The position numbers and the translations under genes are program-made. The notes below the pieces were generated by a model. It was not told the DNA's origin. It was given only the letters and a program-made list of their open reading frames with translations, and made no database searches. 55,616 nucleotides of DNA from Bryobacterales bacterium. Lineage in GTDB: Bacteria; Acidobacteriota; Terriglobia; Bryobacterales; Bryobacteraceae. The stretch lies in assembly GCA_003167495.1 (NCBI GenBank), contig PMSX01000237.1, positions 1 through 55,616 on the forward strand. Direction: 5' to 3'. Shown here piece by piece: positions 34,966 to 43,771 of the stretch (position 1 is its first letter; each line of letters starts with the position of its first letter).

Positions 34966-35832
34966 TCAGCGTAGGTGGAACTTTCGCGCGAACGACAGAG
35001 CGGCTAAACCTAACGCTAGCAGTCCGACCGACGCCGGTTCCGGCACAGGGGACGCGAGATAAATGATTTCTACTTCTCCGCTGCTGGCGTTTGCGGCGAG
35101 ATCCACGGTCGCTGCAATGCCCGGCTCCAAGTAGGAACTGCCACCTTGACCACTACACGCATAGCAACTACTATTGCCGTTGCCCCCATCCCCGCCGGTG
35201 TAACCGCCCCCGCCCCCACCTCCATCAGCGCCACCACCCCCACCGCCAAACCCTCCGCTGCCACCGTTACCCGCTGCTGAACCGCCTGTGAGCAAGGGGA
35301 ATCCTAAACCGCCGCCGCTTTCGCCGCTGACGCCGCTACCCAGAAATCCACCGCCTCCTGAAGCGGACTCGCCGGCGGAGCCCCCTAAACCGCTTCCGCC
35401 AGTCGTATCAGTGCCGCCGTTCACCACCGCCTCACCTTGCGCACCACCACCGCCACCGCCGCCTGCGACGATCAGGGGAGTGCCAGTCGAATCGAGCACC
35501 ACAAAGGTCCCGCCGCCACCACCGCCGCCCCAAATGATGCCGCTTGCGTTGGAGCCTTGCTGGCCAATATAAAGGTCCAGAACGTTGCCCGCTGTGAGGT
35601 TAAAATCACCGCCAATCTGAGCGCCTAAACCCCCGCCAGGAGTTGGGGTGTTGAAACCACCGGCGCCATTCCCGCCAGCGGCCCCGTAAGCCACAATCTC
35701 ATAACTGCCGGACGTATTGATTAGGTACTGCTGCTCGCCGTTGACGCCCGTGTAGGAAACGGTGTCTGCGGCTAACGGAAGACTACAGACAACCGCGGCG
35801 ACAACAAGACCGCCAGCTTTTACGAATGACAT
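34966..35832 (-). CDS. Glycine-rich secreted protein with PEP-CTERM sorting signal
   Basis: A 288-residue protein: signal peptide (about residues 1-22, ending L-A-A-D), a short beta region (S-Y-T-G-V-N-G-E-Q-Q-Y), then about 170 residues dominated by Gly runs with Ser, Ala and Asn, and a C-terminal V-P-E-P-A-S followed by a membrane helix and a basic tail (A-R-K-F-H-L-R). This tail is the PEP-CTERM signal handled by exosortase; such proteins are often glycosylated and associated with EPS and floc formation. ATG 35832 behind GAGGTGGAA is the best start; GTG 35838 is possible. Divergent paralogue at 36002. Confidence 0.88.
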   Translation of the reverse strand: MSFVKAGGLVVAAVVCSLPLAADTVSYTGVNGEQQYLINTSGSYEIVAYGAAGGNGAGGFNTPTPGGGLGAQIGGDFNLTAGNVLDLYIGQQGSNASGIIWGGGGGGGTFVVLDSTGTPLIVAGGGGGGGAQGEAVVNGGTDTTGGSGLGGSAGESASGGGGFLGSGVSGESGGGLGFPLLTGGSAAGNGGSGGFGGGGGGADGGGGGGGYTGGDGGNGNSSCYACSGQGGSSYLEPGIAATVDLAANASSGEVEIIYLASPVPEPASVGLLALGLAALSFARKFHLR

Positions 35833-36001
35833 TTCCACCTCTACCTCTTAAAGGCGTGGAATCTCCCATTCAGCGATCACGAGACACGGCAAAAGACCAC
35901 GCCCATCGTGAACAGGATGACGTAAGCACTTTCCAAAAAAATCGCCGTTTCGTGATCGCCCCCGCCACCTTTTTCCGCCCTATCCAAATAGAAGGGGAAA
36001 A

Positions 36002-36883
36002 ATGTCACTCTTGCAACCAAAATTACCGCGTACAACGGCCCGCGCCGCCACTGCACTCTGCGCCTTCACTCTCCTCAGTGCGCCGTTGCTTGGCGATACT
36101 TTCGGCTATTCCGCTAGCGGCCTGCAAACCTATACCGCCGCCACCACCGGCACTTACCAGATCATCGCCGACGGCGCTTCCGGCGGAAACAGTGACGGCG
36201 CCACCGGCGGATATGCCGCCAGCGTAGATCTCAATGTCAACCTGACGCTGGGCCAAACACTGCAAATCTTCGTCGGCCAGCAGGGGGTGGATGACCATAA
36301 CGGCGGTGGTGGCGGCGCAGGCAACGATGGAAACGATGGCACCTTAGCGAACGGCGGCAACGCATTGCTCACCACCAATGGCGGGACACCCGGCGCAGGC
36401 GGCGCAGGCGGCGTCGCAGAGAGCGGTGGTTCCGGGGTGCCCGCATTGTACGGCCCTGGCACCGGCGGAGGAGCCGGCGGCGGCGGAATCAACAGTTCCG
36501 GCACCGATGGCGATCAACCCGGCAGCGGCGGCCAAGGCTTCTTCGTTGCGAGCAACAGCCTTGCCGGCGGTAGCCCCGATGGTGGTTATGGCGGTGGCGG
36601 CGCTTCCGGTGGTGACAGTGGCGCTGGTGGCGGCGGCGGTGGCTGCTCCGGCGGCGGTGGCGGCAGTGTCGATGGCAACGGCAACGTCTACGGCGGCGGT
36701 GGCGGCGGATCCTGCTGGGCGGGCACTTTGCTCAGTTCATCTGTTCTCACCACCTTCGGCGACGGCAGCGTCGAAATTATCGCCCCGGCCAGCGTAGTCC
36801 CGGAATCCGGCAGCTGCGCACTCATTGGAGCGGGCCTCATTGCCCTGGGAGCCATCAGAAAACGCCAGCAACTATTTCGCTAA
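36002..36883 (+). CDS. Glycine-rich secreted protein with PEP-CTERM-like tail
   Basis: A 293-residue paralogue of the leftward gene at 34966: signal peptide (about residues 1-32), the related opening F-G-Y-S-A-S-G-L-Q-T-Y and shared G-Q-T-L-Q-I-F-V-G-Q-Q-G, a Gly-rich central part, then V-V-P-E-S-G-S, a hydrophobic helix and R-K-R-Q-Q-L-F-R. The sorting motif is V-P-E-S rather than V-P-E-P, which may weaken exosortase recognition. AAGGGG lies close before ATG. The two genes are divergent with 169 bp between the starts, so they probably share a control region. Confidence 0.85.
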   Translation: MSLLQPKLPRTTARAATALCAFTLLSAPLLGDTFGYSASGLQTYTAATTGTYQIIADGASGGNSDGATGGYAASVDLNVNLTLGQTLQIFVGQQGVDDHNGGGGGAGNDGNDGTLANGGNALLTTNGGTPGAGGAGGVAESGGSGVPALYGPGTGGGAGGGGINSSGTDGDQPGSGGQGFFVASNSLAGGSPDGGYGGGGASGGDSGAGGGGGGCSGGGGGSVDGNGNVYGGGGGGSCWAGTLLSSSVLTTFGDGSVEIIAPASVVPESGSCALIGAGLIALGAIRKRQQLFR

Positions 36884-36963
36884 CCGCGCCGGCCCCCGCT
36901 TTCCAGCCTCGAAGTCAATAACAATCTGCCGCATCAGTCGTGCGAAACGCGCGTCTTATTGAG

Positions 36964-37003
36964 CCCAGCCAACCTAACCGCTATGGATCCATAAGTGGCT
37001 GGG
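36964..37003. promoter_or_regulatory. Nested palindrome between glycine-rich and STAS genes
   Basis: CCCAGCCA at 36964-36971 pairs with TGGCTGGG at 36996-37003, and between them sits the perfect 12-bp palindrome TATGGATCCATA (36982-36993). There is no T-run, so it is a poor intrinsic terminator; it could be an operator, an RNA hairpin, or a terminator of another type for the glycine-rich gene. Confidence 0.45.
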
Positions 37004-37125
37004 TCTAACTCGGAAATGAGAGGTTAATGAAGCGTTAATAATTTTCTTGGTCTCGCGTGATCGCTCTTCAACGGTAATTACGCCTTACCGATTAGTGGCG
37101 ACATATCCCATCAAGGAGCGTTTGT

Positions 37126-37482
37126 ATGACGATGACAAAGACAAATTCCTTCCGCTATGAGCTTGCTTATTCGGAGGTCCCGCCGGAACAAGATCTCGAT
37201 TCGCGCGGTAACAAGGTAACGACAATTCAGTGCCGTGGCCAAATCGTTCTCGAGACGAAAGATCGAATTAAAGAAATCTTCCAATCTACGCCATTTCACG
37301 GCCGCATCATCTTCGATCTGAGTGATGTGGATTATCTCGATAGCGCCGGACTCGGCACACTCTTGAGCTTGAAATTATCGGCGGTCAAACAAGGAGGCGT
37401 TGGTGTAAGTTACACGCATATGACAGCTCGCGTCCTTCAGTTGCTTAGGATTGCGAACCTTACCGAATGGCTCAGCTCTTGA
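37126..37482 (+). CDS. STAS domain protein, anti-sigma-factor-antagonist type
   Basis: A 118-residue cytoplasmic STAS domain similar to SpoIIAA/RsbV. The phosphorylatable serine is S73 in D-Y-L-D-S-A-G-L-G-T-L. It would bind or release an anti-sigma kinase and so influence a sigma factor or a downstream effector; no partner kinase is in the window. GGAG seven bases before ATG supports the start. It neighbours PEP-CTERM genes, but a functional link is only a guess. Confidence 0.9.
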   Translation: MTMTKTNSFRYELAYSEVPPEQDLDSRGNKVTTIQCRGQIVLETKDRIKEIFQSTPFHGRIIFDLSDVDYLDSAGLGTLLSLKLSAVKQGGVGVSYTHMTARVLQLLRIANLTEWLSS

Positions 37483-37549
37483 CGATAGGCTGCGCAAGAT
37501 CATGATCGCTGTTAGAGTCTTTTCCCGCCTTATGACTTAGAGGAGAAAC

Positions 37550-38205
37550 ATGCCACTCTTTCGAGATAACCAACAGCTTGCTTTTGCTTGCGTTGCCGCC
37601 TTCTTTCTCACCCAGCCGCCTGCGCGGGCAGATGTTGTATTCACAAACATAACGACGAACATGTCTGGCGCTGGGCAATGTGCTTGTGGCGGAAACCCAT
37701 ATTTCGAAGCGACGCCGAGGCTTTCACCCCGGCATCGAACTACAACCTCACCAGCGCCGCCGCCGTCTTAGACGGCAAAAGTACTGGCGGGACAGTTAAT
37801 TTTGACATTTTTTCCAATAACAGCGGTACTCCGGGGACCCTGCTCGCCACGCTAGGCACGGCTACCGTCAGCCCCACCGCATCCGGCACTTTCACCGAGA
37901 GCACGCTTTCTCAGCCCGTCGAACTCCTGGCGAACACGCAATATTGGCTTGTCCTCACGCCGGCGACATCGGCCACTTACGTGGTTTGGGACAGTTGGTT
38001 CACCCCTTCGTACCCTTTGGCGCCGTTTGCGTCCACTGAGGATACAACGGGACAAAGTGGGTGGGCTACCTACGGTTCCGGTTCCAATTCTTTACAGTTC
38101 CAAATCGACGGAACACTGGTTACCTCGACCCCAGAACCGCCGAGTGGCTGGCTCGCTCTTGTCACGCTTGGCGGAATCTTGTTCATTCCCGGTAAGAAGC
38201 GATGA
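37550..38205 (+). pseudogene. Frameshifted secreted protein, choice-of-anchor type with C-terminal sorting helix
   Basis: Two frames make one protein. From ATG 37550 (GAGGAGAAAC just before) there is a signal peptide (ending A-R-A-D) and V-V-F-T-N-I-T-T-N-M-S. Near 37711 the protein-like signal changes frame and continues E-A-F-T-P-A-S-N-Y-N-L-T-S-A with a choice-of-anchor-R-like beta domain (G-T-P-G-T-L-L-A-T-L), ending in T-P-E-P-P-S, a hydrophobic stretch and K-K-R. Adding one base near 37711 would restore a ~218-residue PEP-CTERM-like protein. Either a true pseudogene or a sequencing error. Confidence 0.75.
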
Positions 38206-38255
38206 CTTCGCCACGAGTCCGTCTTGGACAAAAGCGAAATATTACGAATCACACC

Positions 38256-38367
38256 ACTAGTACCGACTTGCAAAAGTTTGCGTGCAACGCTCCGCCTCGG
38301 AGGTCCTTACTGGGCCGTGACTGTGAAGAGCGGCAACGATACTCCAATTTACGCAATCAGGCACTAG
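38256..38367 (+). repeat. MITE-like dispersed repeat, copy C (best preserved)
   Basis: About 112 bp bounded by imperfect terminal inverted repeats: CTAGTACCGACTTGC at 38257-38271 and, reversed, CTAGTGCCTGATTGC at 38353-38367 (11 of 15 match). A perfect hairpin CTCCG-CCT-CGGAG lies at 38290-38302. No coding capacity. It ends seven bases from the stop of the leftward dehydratase gene, so its hairpin could also act in 3'-end formation. Confidence 0.85.
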
Positions 38368-38373
38368 CTATAG

Positions 38374-39390
38374 CTAAGCCTGTGCGAACGATGAAGCTCT
38401 GGGCGCAGTATCGAGGGAGACTCCCAGCCGCTGGCAATCGCTCTCAACCATCTCACGCACGAGTTCCTGGAAGTTGGTTTTGTGCGTCCAGCCGAATTGC
38501 GTACGGGCCTTGGTCGAATCACCGAGAAGAATATTGACTTCCGCCGGCCGGAAGAGATCCGGATCGGTTCTGACAAATTCCCGATAGTCGAGATGAGCTA
38601 AACCAAACGCAGTTTCCACAAACTCTTGCACTGTGTGAGTTTCGCCAGTGGCAATCACGAAGTCGTCGGGCTCTGGCTGCTGGAGCATCAACCACATCGC
38701 TTGCACGTATTCGCGCGCGTGACCCCAATCGCGTTTCGCCTCGAGGTTTCCTAACTTCAGGGTTTTGGCCTTCCCGGCGATGATGCGGGCAACCCCGGAC
38801 GTGATCTTGCGTGTTACAAACTCGAACCCTCGTCTCGGAGACTCGTGATTAAACAAAATACCGCTGCTCGCGTGCAACTGGTAGGCTTCGCGATAATTCC
38901 TCGTCAATTCGAAGCCGCACACTTTGCTGATACCGTAACTCGACCGGGGATGAAACGGGGTTCGCTCGCTTTGTGGCACTTGCTCTGCTTTGCCAAACAT
39001 TTCGCTCGAACCAGCGAAATAAAAACGGCAGTGCGGGGCGGCGTTCTTTACGGCCGCCAATAGAAAATGAGTCCCATTGATGTTGGCATTCAAAGTGGAG
39101 AATTCGTCATCGAAGGAATAGCTGACAAAACTTTGCGCGGCCAGATGGTAACATTCATGCGGTACCACTGCCGCAACGGCTTGGTAGATGCTGGCGTAGC
39201 TCTCGAGCGACGCCGCGTGCAGCTTAATTCGATCGCGCACCGAGGCGAGCCGGGCCAACCGGTTTTCCGGATCCTCTAAAGCCACGCGGCGGACAATACC
39301 GTGGACTTCGTAGCCTTTGCCCAGAAGCAGTTCAGCCAAGTACGATCCATCCTGGCCCGTAATTCCGGTAATCAACGCGCGACGGCTCAT
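38374..39390 (-). CDS. gmd: GDP-mannose 4,6-dehydratase
   Basis: Converts GDP-D-mannose to GDP-4-keto-6-deoxy-D-mannose, the branch point to GDP-fucose, rhamnose and related sugars. The 338-residue extended SDR has G-I-T-G-Q-D-G-S-Y-L-A-E at the NADP loop, S-S-E-M-F-G-K for the catalytic region, Y-G-I-S-K with the catalytic Tyr/Lys, and F-N-H-E-S-P-R-R-G, all specific to this enzyme. ATG 39390 gives the standard start; the extension to 39519 is a shadow of the divergent gene. No epimerase/reductase follows, so the downstream sugar is not defined here. Confidence 0.95.
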   Translation of the reverse strand: MSRRALITGITGQDGSYLAELLLGKGYEVHGIVRRVALEDPENRLARLASVRDRIKLHAASLESYASIYQAVAAVVPHECYHLAAQSFVSYSFDDEFSTLNANINGTHFLLAAVKNAAPHCRFYFAGSSEMFGKAEQVPQSERTPFHPRSSYGISKVCGFELTRNYREAYQLHASSGILFNHESPRRGFEFVTRKITSGVARIIAGKAKTLKLGNLEAKRDWGHAREYVQAMWLMLQQPEPDDFVIATGETHTVQEFVETAFGLAHLDYREFVRTDPDLFRPAEVNILLGDSTKARTQFGWTHKTNFQELVREMVESDCQRLGVSLDTAPRASSFAQA

Positions 39391-39463
39391 AGACGGCAGT
39401 TTAGCATGGGACTTGGGGTAGCTTCGCGATAATGGGCCTGGATGAAACAATCGTGGAAGACAA

Positions 39464-40420
39464 ATGATTTCGTACGCCCAGAATTTTGAAGACGTGATCC
39501 TGAATCGCGTTTTTCGCAACCGGAAAGACGGTTTTTACATCGACGTCGGCGCAATGGATCCGGTTTTGCACTCCGTCACCAAGTTCTTCTACGATCAAGG
39601 CTGGTGCGGCATCAACATCGAGCCCAACGAATGGTTTTTCAGCAAACTGGCTGCGGACCGCGTGCGCGATATCAATCTAAATCTGGCTCTCGGCGATCAC
39701 GGCGAAGAAGACAAGACTTTTTACGTTTTCAAAGACTATGGAATCTCTACCTTTGACGAGTCTAGCCGTGACCGTTTTATCGAGCGCGGTTTTGAAGCCA
39801 AAACAAAGACCGTCAAGGTCAGTACACTGGCCGCCGTCTGTCGGGAGCATGTGGACCGGCCGATCGACTTTCTTAAGGTCGACTGTGAGGGTTGGGAAAG
39901 GCCGGCTCTGGCGGGTGCCGACTGGGACCGATTCCGCCCAACCGTAATCGTCGTCGAAGCAACGCTGCCGCTAACAACGACTCCTTCGTTCTTAGAATGG
40001 GAACCGATTCTAGCGGAGGCGCAGTACGATATGGTCTATTTCGACGGCCTAAACCGATTTTATCTGCGCCGCGATTCGCCTGGCCTACGAGCTCACTTTA
40101 GCGCCCCGCCCAATGTCTTTGACGAGTTCAAGGTTCATGCTATCGAGGAGGCGGAACAAGCGACCCAAACGGCCCAGCGGGAGCGAGACGGGTTGGCTGG
40201 GCAAATTGCCGAACTAAACAAGCGAATTATAGAACTGGAGAACGGGTCAAAATTCGCGGGAGATGAAAACCAGCGGCTCCGAGTGGAATTGGAACAGAAG
40301 GCGAGTCGCATCGGGGAATTGGAAAGAAAACGCAACGAGCTCACCGACGCCTTGCTTCGGACCCGGTTGTGGGTCGGAAGGTTATCGCAGGAGGTGGCTG
40401 CCAACAAACGGCGGCTATAG
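39464..40420 (+). CDS. FkbM family methyltransferase with C-terminal coiled coil
   Basis: A 318-residue protein. Residues 1-210 are a class I SAM-dependent methyltransferase of FkbM type, probably O-methylating a sugar: Y-A-Q-N-F-E-D near the start, the SAM loop Y-I-D-V-G-A (residues 25-30), G-I-N-I-E-P-N and D-F-L-K-V-D-C-E-G-W. Residues about 225-300 are charged heptad-like repeats, a coiled coil that may mediate assembly with a glycosyltransferase. Divergent from the dehydratase with 73 bp between the starts. Confidence 0.92.
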   Translation: MISYAQNFEDVILNRVFRNRKDGFYIDVGAMDPVLHSVTKFFYDQGWCGINIEPNEWFFSKLAADRVRDINLNLALGDHGEEDKTFYVFKDYGISTFDESSRDRFIERGFEAKTKTVKVSTLAAVCREHVDRPIDFLKVDCEGWERPALAGADWDRFRPTVIVVEATLPLTTTPSFLEWEPILAEAQYDMVYFDGLNRFYLRRDSPGLRAHFSAPPNVFDEFKVHAIEEAEQATQTAQRERDGLAGQIAELNKRIIELENGSKFAGDENQRLRVELEQKASRIGELERKRNELTDALLRTRLWVGRLSQEVAANKRRL

Positions 40421-40444
40421 GGCTGTCATCCGGTAGTGACCGCC

Positions 40445-41200
40445 TTAAGTCCGAGTCGAACCGGCAAAGGCTAGGCGGACGCGCATCACAACGTTCTTTC
40501 CTAACGTAAAAAACCGCACCGCGAACAGCTTCAAATAGCTCAACGCAGTCGGTATCAACTTCATCTTCGACTCGCCGTCTACCCTGAAGATAAACTGGAT
40601 CGGCTCCTCGACGATTCTGAGGCCCTCCCCGTGCGCCCGGATCAGAATTTCCGGCAGAAAGGCAAATCCAACGCTGCTAAAGGAAATCTGCCGAAATGCC
40701 TTGCGCGAATAAACACGAAAGCCGGATGTCATGTCCGCTACAGGCATTCCGGCAAGGCGCCGCATGAATCGATTCACTGTATCGCTCAGTGTACGTTTCC
40801 ACAGCGGCGCCCCGCTAGTAGCACTTCCGCTCACCTTGCGGGACCCAATCACAAGGTCGGCATTGCGGCTAGTTAAGGCATTTACTAACCTCGGTATCTC
40901 TTCGGGCTGGTGGTTTAGGTCCGCATCCAGGCTGATCACCACGTCCGCATCGCTCGAAACCGCCGCAAAGCCTCTGCGGAACGCATTCGCCAAGCCGCTA
41001 GGTTGCGCATTGTGAAGGATTCGGATCTCAGGGCGACTCGCCGCAAACGTCTCCGCAATCGCGCACGTTTCGTCCGTGCCGTCAATTACGTAGATGAGCT
41101 CCCAATGGTCGAACGCATCAAGAGTGGAAATGAGCCGTTTGGTAAGCGGGCCGATGTTTCCGGCTTCGTTGTAGGCCGCGATTACTACCGAAATCTTCAT
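40445..41200 (-). CDS. GT2 glycosyltransferase, polyprenol-phosphate-mannose-synthase-like
   Basis: A 251-residue enzyme that probably makes a polyprenyl-phosphate sugar, the donor for GT-C transferases. Seen are V-V-I-A-A-Y-N-E-A-G-N-I at the first strand, V-I-S-L-D-A-D-L-N-H-Q-P with the D-x-D, G-S-R-K-V-S-G, D-M-T-S-G-F-R-V-Y-S-R and P-I-Q-F-I-F-R-V-D-G-E-S-K-M. No C-terminal membrane pair. It lies beside GT-C-like membrane proteins, which would use its product; this is inference. Confidence 0.92.
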   Translation of the reverse strand: MKISVVIAAYNEAGNIGPLTKRLISTLDAFDHWELIYVIDGTDETCAIAETFAASRPEIRILHNAQPSGLANAFRRGFAAVSSDADVVISLDADLNHQPEEIPRLVNALTSRNADLVIGSRKVSGSATSGAPLWKRTLSDTVNRFMRRLAGMPVADMTSGFRVYSRKAFRQISFSSVGFAFLPEILIRAHGEGLRIVEEPIQFIFRVDGESKMKLIPTALSYLKLFAVRFFTLGKNVVMRVRLAFAGSTRT

Positions 41201-41375
41201 GGCGGATTAGCTATTCTTCCAGTTAATAATAACGATGGGTGGGTGAGCCGCTGCTACTCAGATCGGCATCGGTGCCCTAACTAGGCTACATCATGCCAGC
41301 CGCTTCACCATGTGGAGTGAACCGGCTCCCAGCTATCGACGATATCGTCCTATGATTGCCGGACAAACGCTCCAC

Positions 41376-43463
41376 TCATTGGTACCCTCGGCGGCTGTAC
41401 TCCGGGCTCTCTAAGAACCCCGTAATCACGGTCCGAAGAAGCGCGCCTCGATCAAGAGCATCCGACCAAGAGGCGAGGCCCGGAGGATCCGGATCACGCC
41501 CCAACAGCGCAAAGTATAGCATGTATACCATCATGCGGTTTCGATCATTGGCCTTATGCTTGGTCGCAAGATTAGCTGCTGGACCGATCGCCGGCTGCGG
41601 CGGCCCGCTCGTCAACCATTCCGCGCGCGACGGCCACCCTCCACCCACATCAAGGTAGGCCCAGAACTGCGGAAGGCAGCGGTGCTCAAACTCGACGGAC
41701 GTCAACAAGTGCTCAATGAAATCGACTTGCGACCGCGCTCCCCGATCCAGCGCCTCAGTCCATTCCGAAACTTCTTGACCTGTTGGTTCTCGGAGAAGGA
41801 TAGTTTTGAATACATTCTTGACCCACGATTGAGTTGGCCGTGTGCCGTTTGTCTCAGCGGACGCAAAATCCTCTTCGGCCGGGTGCGATTCACGCGCCAG
41901 CAAAAGAAAGCTCCCGGCATCTCCACCGGGCGGGTTGGAGTTGGGCACAAAAAGAAAGCGCCCCGTCGCTGTTGGAGATATGTTGCCCGGCAAATTCAGG
42001 CGATACCGCCACTCCGCCAACAAGCGTGGGGTTTTTTCGACGATAGCCCAGCGAAGTCTTTTTCGAGCCAACTTACTAGCAAACTGTAGGTAGTCCGCAT
42101 GCTCGTCCAATGGAATGCCGGTGACGATCCCATTGCTGTCGAAGTTTAATCCATAAACGTCCCAGTAGTCTCCCAATACGGCTTGGATCTGATTTTGCTC
42201 CAGCCATTGCACCCAGCGCTCGTCGGCAATCAATTGGGATCGTAGTGATTTTCCAAGAGGCGAAATCGTGGAAGGGTACATTCTCGCGTTTAGGGTTACC
42301 AGAAATACCACGCCAGTCGCCGTGACAACTCGCAGCGCGCTCGTCGATGTCGCGCAGAGAATAGAGGCAATTCCAGGGACGACAAGGTAGAGGGGAAGTA
42401 AGTAACGAACCGCCGGGCCCCGTACCGAGCCGGCTGCGGAGAATACGTAAATGCAGACGCAGAATACGGCGATTAGCCCTAGCAGCGCTGCTTGCGCCGA
42501 GAGCACCGGGCGCTTTCTCAGTCCGGAATTGGGCCAAACCGCGAGTCCCAGAAGAGAGAGAGCAGCAACTACGTAGAGCGTGATGGCGATGCCGGGACCC
42601 GCGGCCGCGGCAAGGTTAGAGGCTGGTGTATCGACGAGTAACCACGGAAGCTCGGTCGAGACCAGGTAGGATGCGTTCGAAATAACTTGCGCTGAAGAGC
42701 TGCTGGCATGCACCAGCCCGTCGCCTAGGATCTTCGCCGCTCCGCCTCTCGCGAGAAAGATCCAAACCGGCGAACTGCCCGCAAGCATTCCTGCGGCCAC
42801 CAGCATTATCCTCAACTTGGAATTCAGAACACGGCCAAGCGATAGCCACAGGATGACTGGCAACGTAATCATGAAGCTTTGCACTGAGCACCACAACGCG
42901 AGACCTGCCGACGCGCCAAGTGCAAAAAACCAGATAAGCTGCGGTCTTTGCCGTTTCAAAAGTGTGGCCAGCCATAAGGTGCTGGCGCAATACATGAGAA
43001 TTTCTCCGTACGCCCAGGGTGCATAGGTGTTGATGACCAGTTGTTGTGGAGGAACCGCTGCCAATGGAAGGCCCATGAGACTCAAACGGGGTCCGAACGC
43101 CTCTCTCAAGTACAGGTACATGAAGACGGCGAACAAAGAAGTAAACAACAACCCGGTTAGCATCAACGACGCCCGGGAGGTCCCGAAGACGGAAAATGCA
43201 ACAGCGGTTACATAGCAACTCTGCGCGCCCAGGCGGTAGCCACCGGGATAAAACACGGGACGGTCCCCTTTAAGTACGTTGAGAGCGCACAGGCCAGTCA
43301 CGATTCCGTCCGCATCAGCTTGGTACTTGTGTACTGGAAACGCAACGAGGATTCGTATTATGAGGGCGATGGCTAACACAACTGCCGAGGCGACGGTCCA
43401 AAACGACAAGTACCGTTGGACAAACAATCTCAAATCAGAGGTGATTGCGAGGAGCCTTTGCAT
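41376..43463 (-). CDS. GT-C-like polytopic membrane protein with tandem DUF4214-type C-terminal modules
   Basis: A 695-residue protein. Residues about 20-420 contain roughly eleven transmembrane helices. The first loop has K-Y-Q-A-D-A-D-G-I-V-T-G, an acidic motif of GT-C glycosyltransferases. A soluble middle region follows to about 545. Residues 546-595 and 647-695 are two DUF4214-type repeats (N-V-F-K-T-I-L-L-R-E-P-T and Y-F-A-L-L-G-R-D-P-D-P-P-G-L-A-S-W, ending F-L-E-S-P-E-Y). The same double module, with the same spacer pattern L-P-x-F and W-P-x-x-x-E-W, ends the protein at 47694. The DUF4214 part is likely extracytoplasmic or cytoplasmic depending on helix count; I cannot tell. Confidence 0.82.
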   Translation of the reverse strand: MQRLLAITSDLRLFVQRYLSFWTVASAVVLAIALIIRILVAFPVHKYQADADGIVTGLCALNVLKGDRPVFYPGGYRLGAQSCYVTAVAFSVFGTSRASLMLTGLLFTSLFAVFMYLYLREAFGPRLSLMGLPLAAVPPQQLVINTYAPWAYGEILMYCASTLWLATLLKRQRPQLIWFFALGASAGLALWCSVQSFMITLPVILWLSLGRVLNSKLRIMLVAAGMLAGSSPVWIFLARGGAAKILGDGLVHASSSSAQVISNASYLVSTELPWLLVDTPASNLAAAAGPGIAITLYVVAALSLLGLAVWPNSGLRKRPVLSAQAALLGLIAVFCVCIYVFSAAGSVRGPAVRYLLPLYLVVPGIASILCATSTSALRVVTATGVVFLVTLNARMYPSTISPLGKSLRSQLIADERWVQWLEQNQIQAVLGDYWDVYGLNFDSNGIVTGIPLDEHADYLQFASKLARKRLRWAIVEKTPRLLAEWRYRLNLPGNISPTATGRFLFVPNSNPPGGDAGSFLLLARESHPAEEDFASAETNGTRPTQSWVKNVFKTILLREPTGQEVSEWTEALDRGARSQVDFIEHLLTSVEFEHRCLPQFWAYLDVGGGWPSRAEWLTSGPPQPAIGPAANLATKHKANDRNRMMVYMLYFALLGRDPDPPGLASWSDALDRGALLRTVITGFLESPEYSRRGYQ

Positions 43464-43771
43464 TTCAGGTTAAATTGGGCAACCATAGCTGCCTTCAAAG
43501 ATGGCGCGCGCGAATCGGTTGGGCCGTCAAAGGGCAGGCCCAACTAATTCACAACACTGCCGGTTCCAAGAAAACTCAACTTATTATAGTTACGGGCAGC
43601 ACGAAGTGCGAGAACGAAACACGAGGTCGCTTTCCATAGGCTTTGAAAACTGCGCCGTTTGCTCCGGATTTGCAACTGGAAAACGCAATCGCCGAAAACA
43701 ACACACCACAGATGAAGGCGCACTTCGACAGCGGGTTTCTCATTTTCATCTAACCTCATGTCTCAAAACAC
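43464..43771. other. Intergenic region
   Basis: About 308 bp between two leftward genes. The only structure I see is the inverted repeat TTGGGCC / GGCCCAA at 43519-43543, without a T-run. No protein-like open frame. Confidence 0.4.

Noticed and set aside
35100..36750. Possible tandem-repeat or CRISPR-like array
   Set aside because: The apparent repetition comes from Gly-rich codons (GGC/GGT) of two coding genes; there are no regular repeats with unique spacers.
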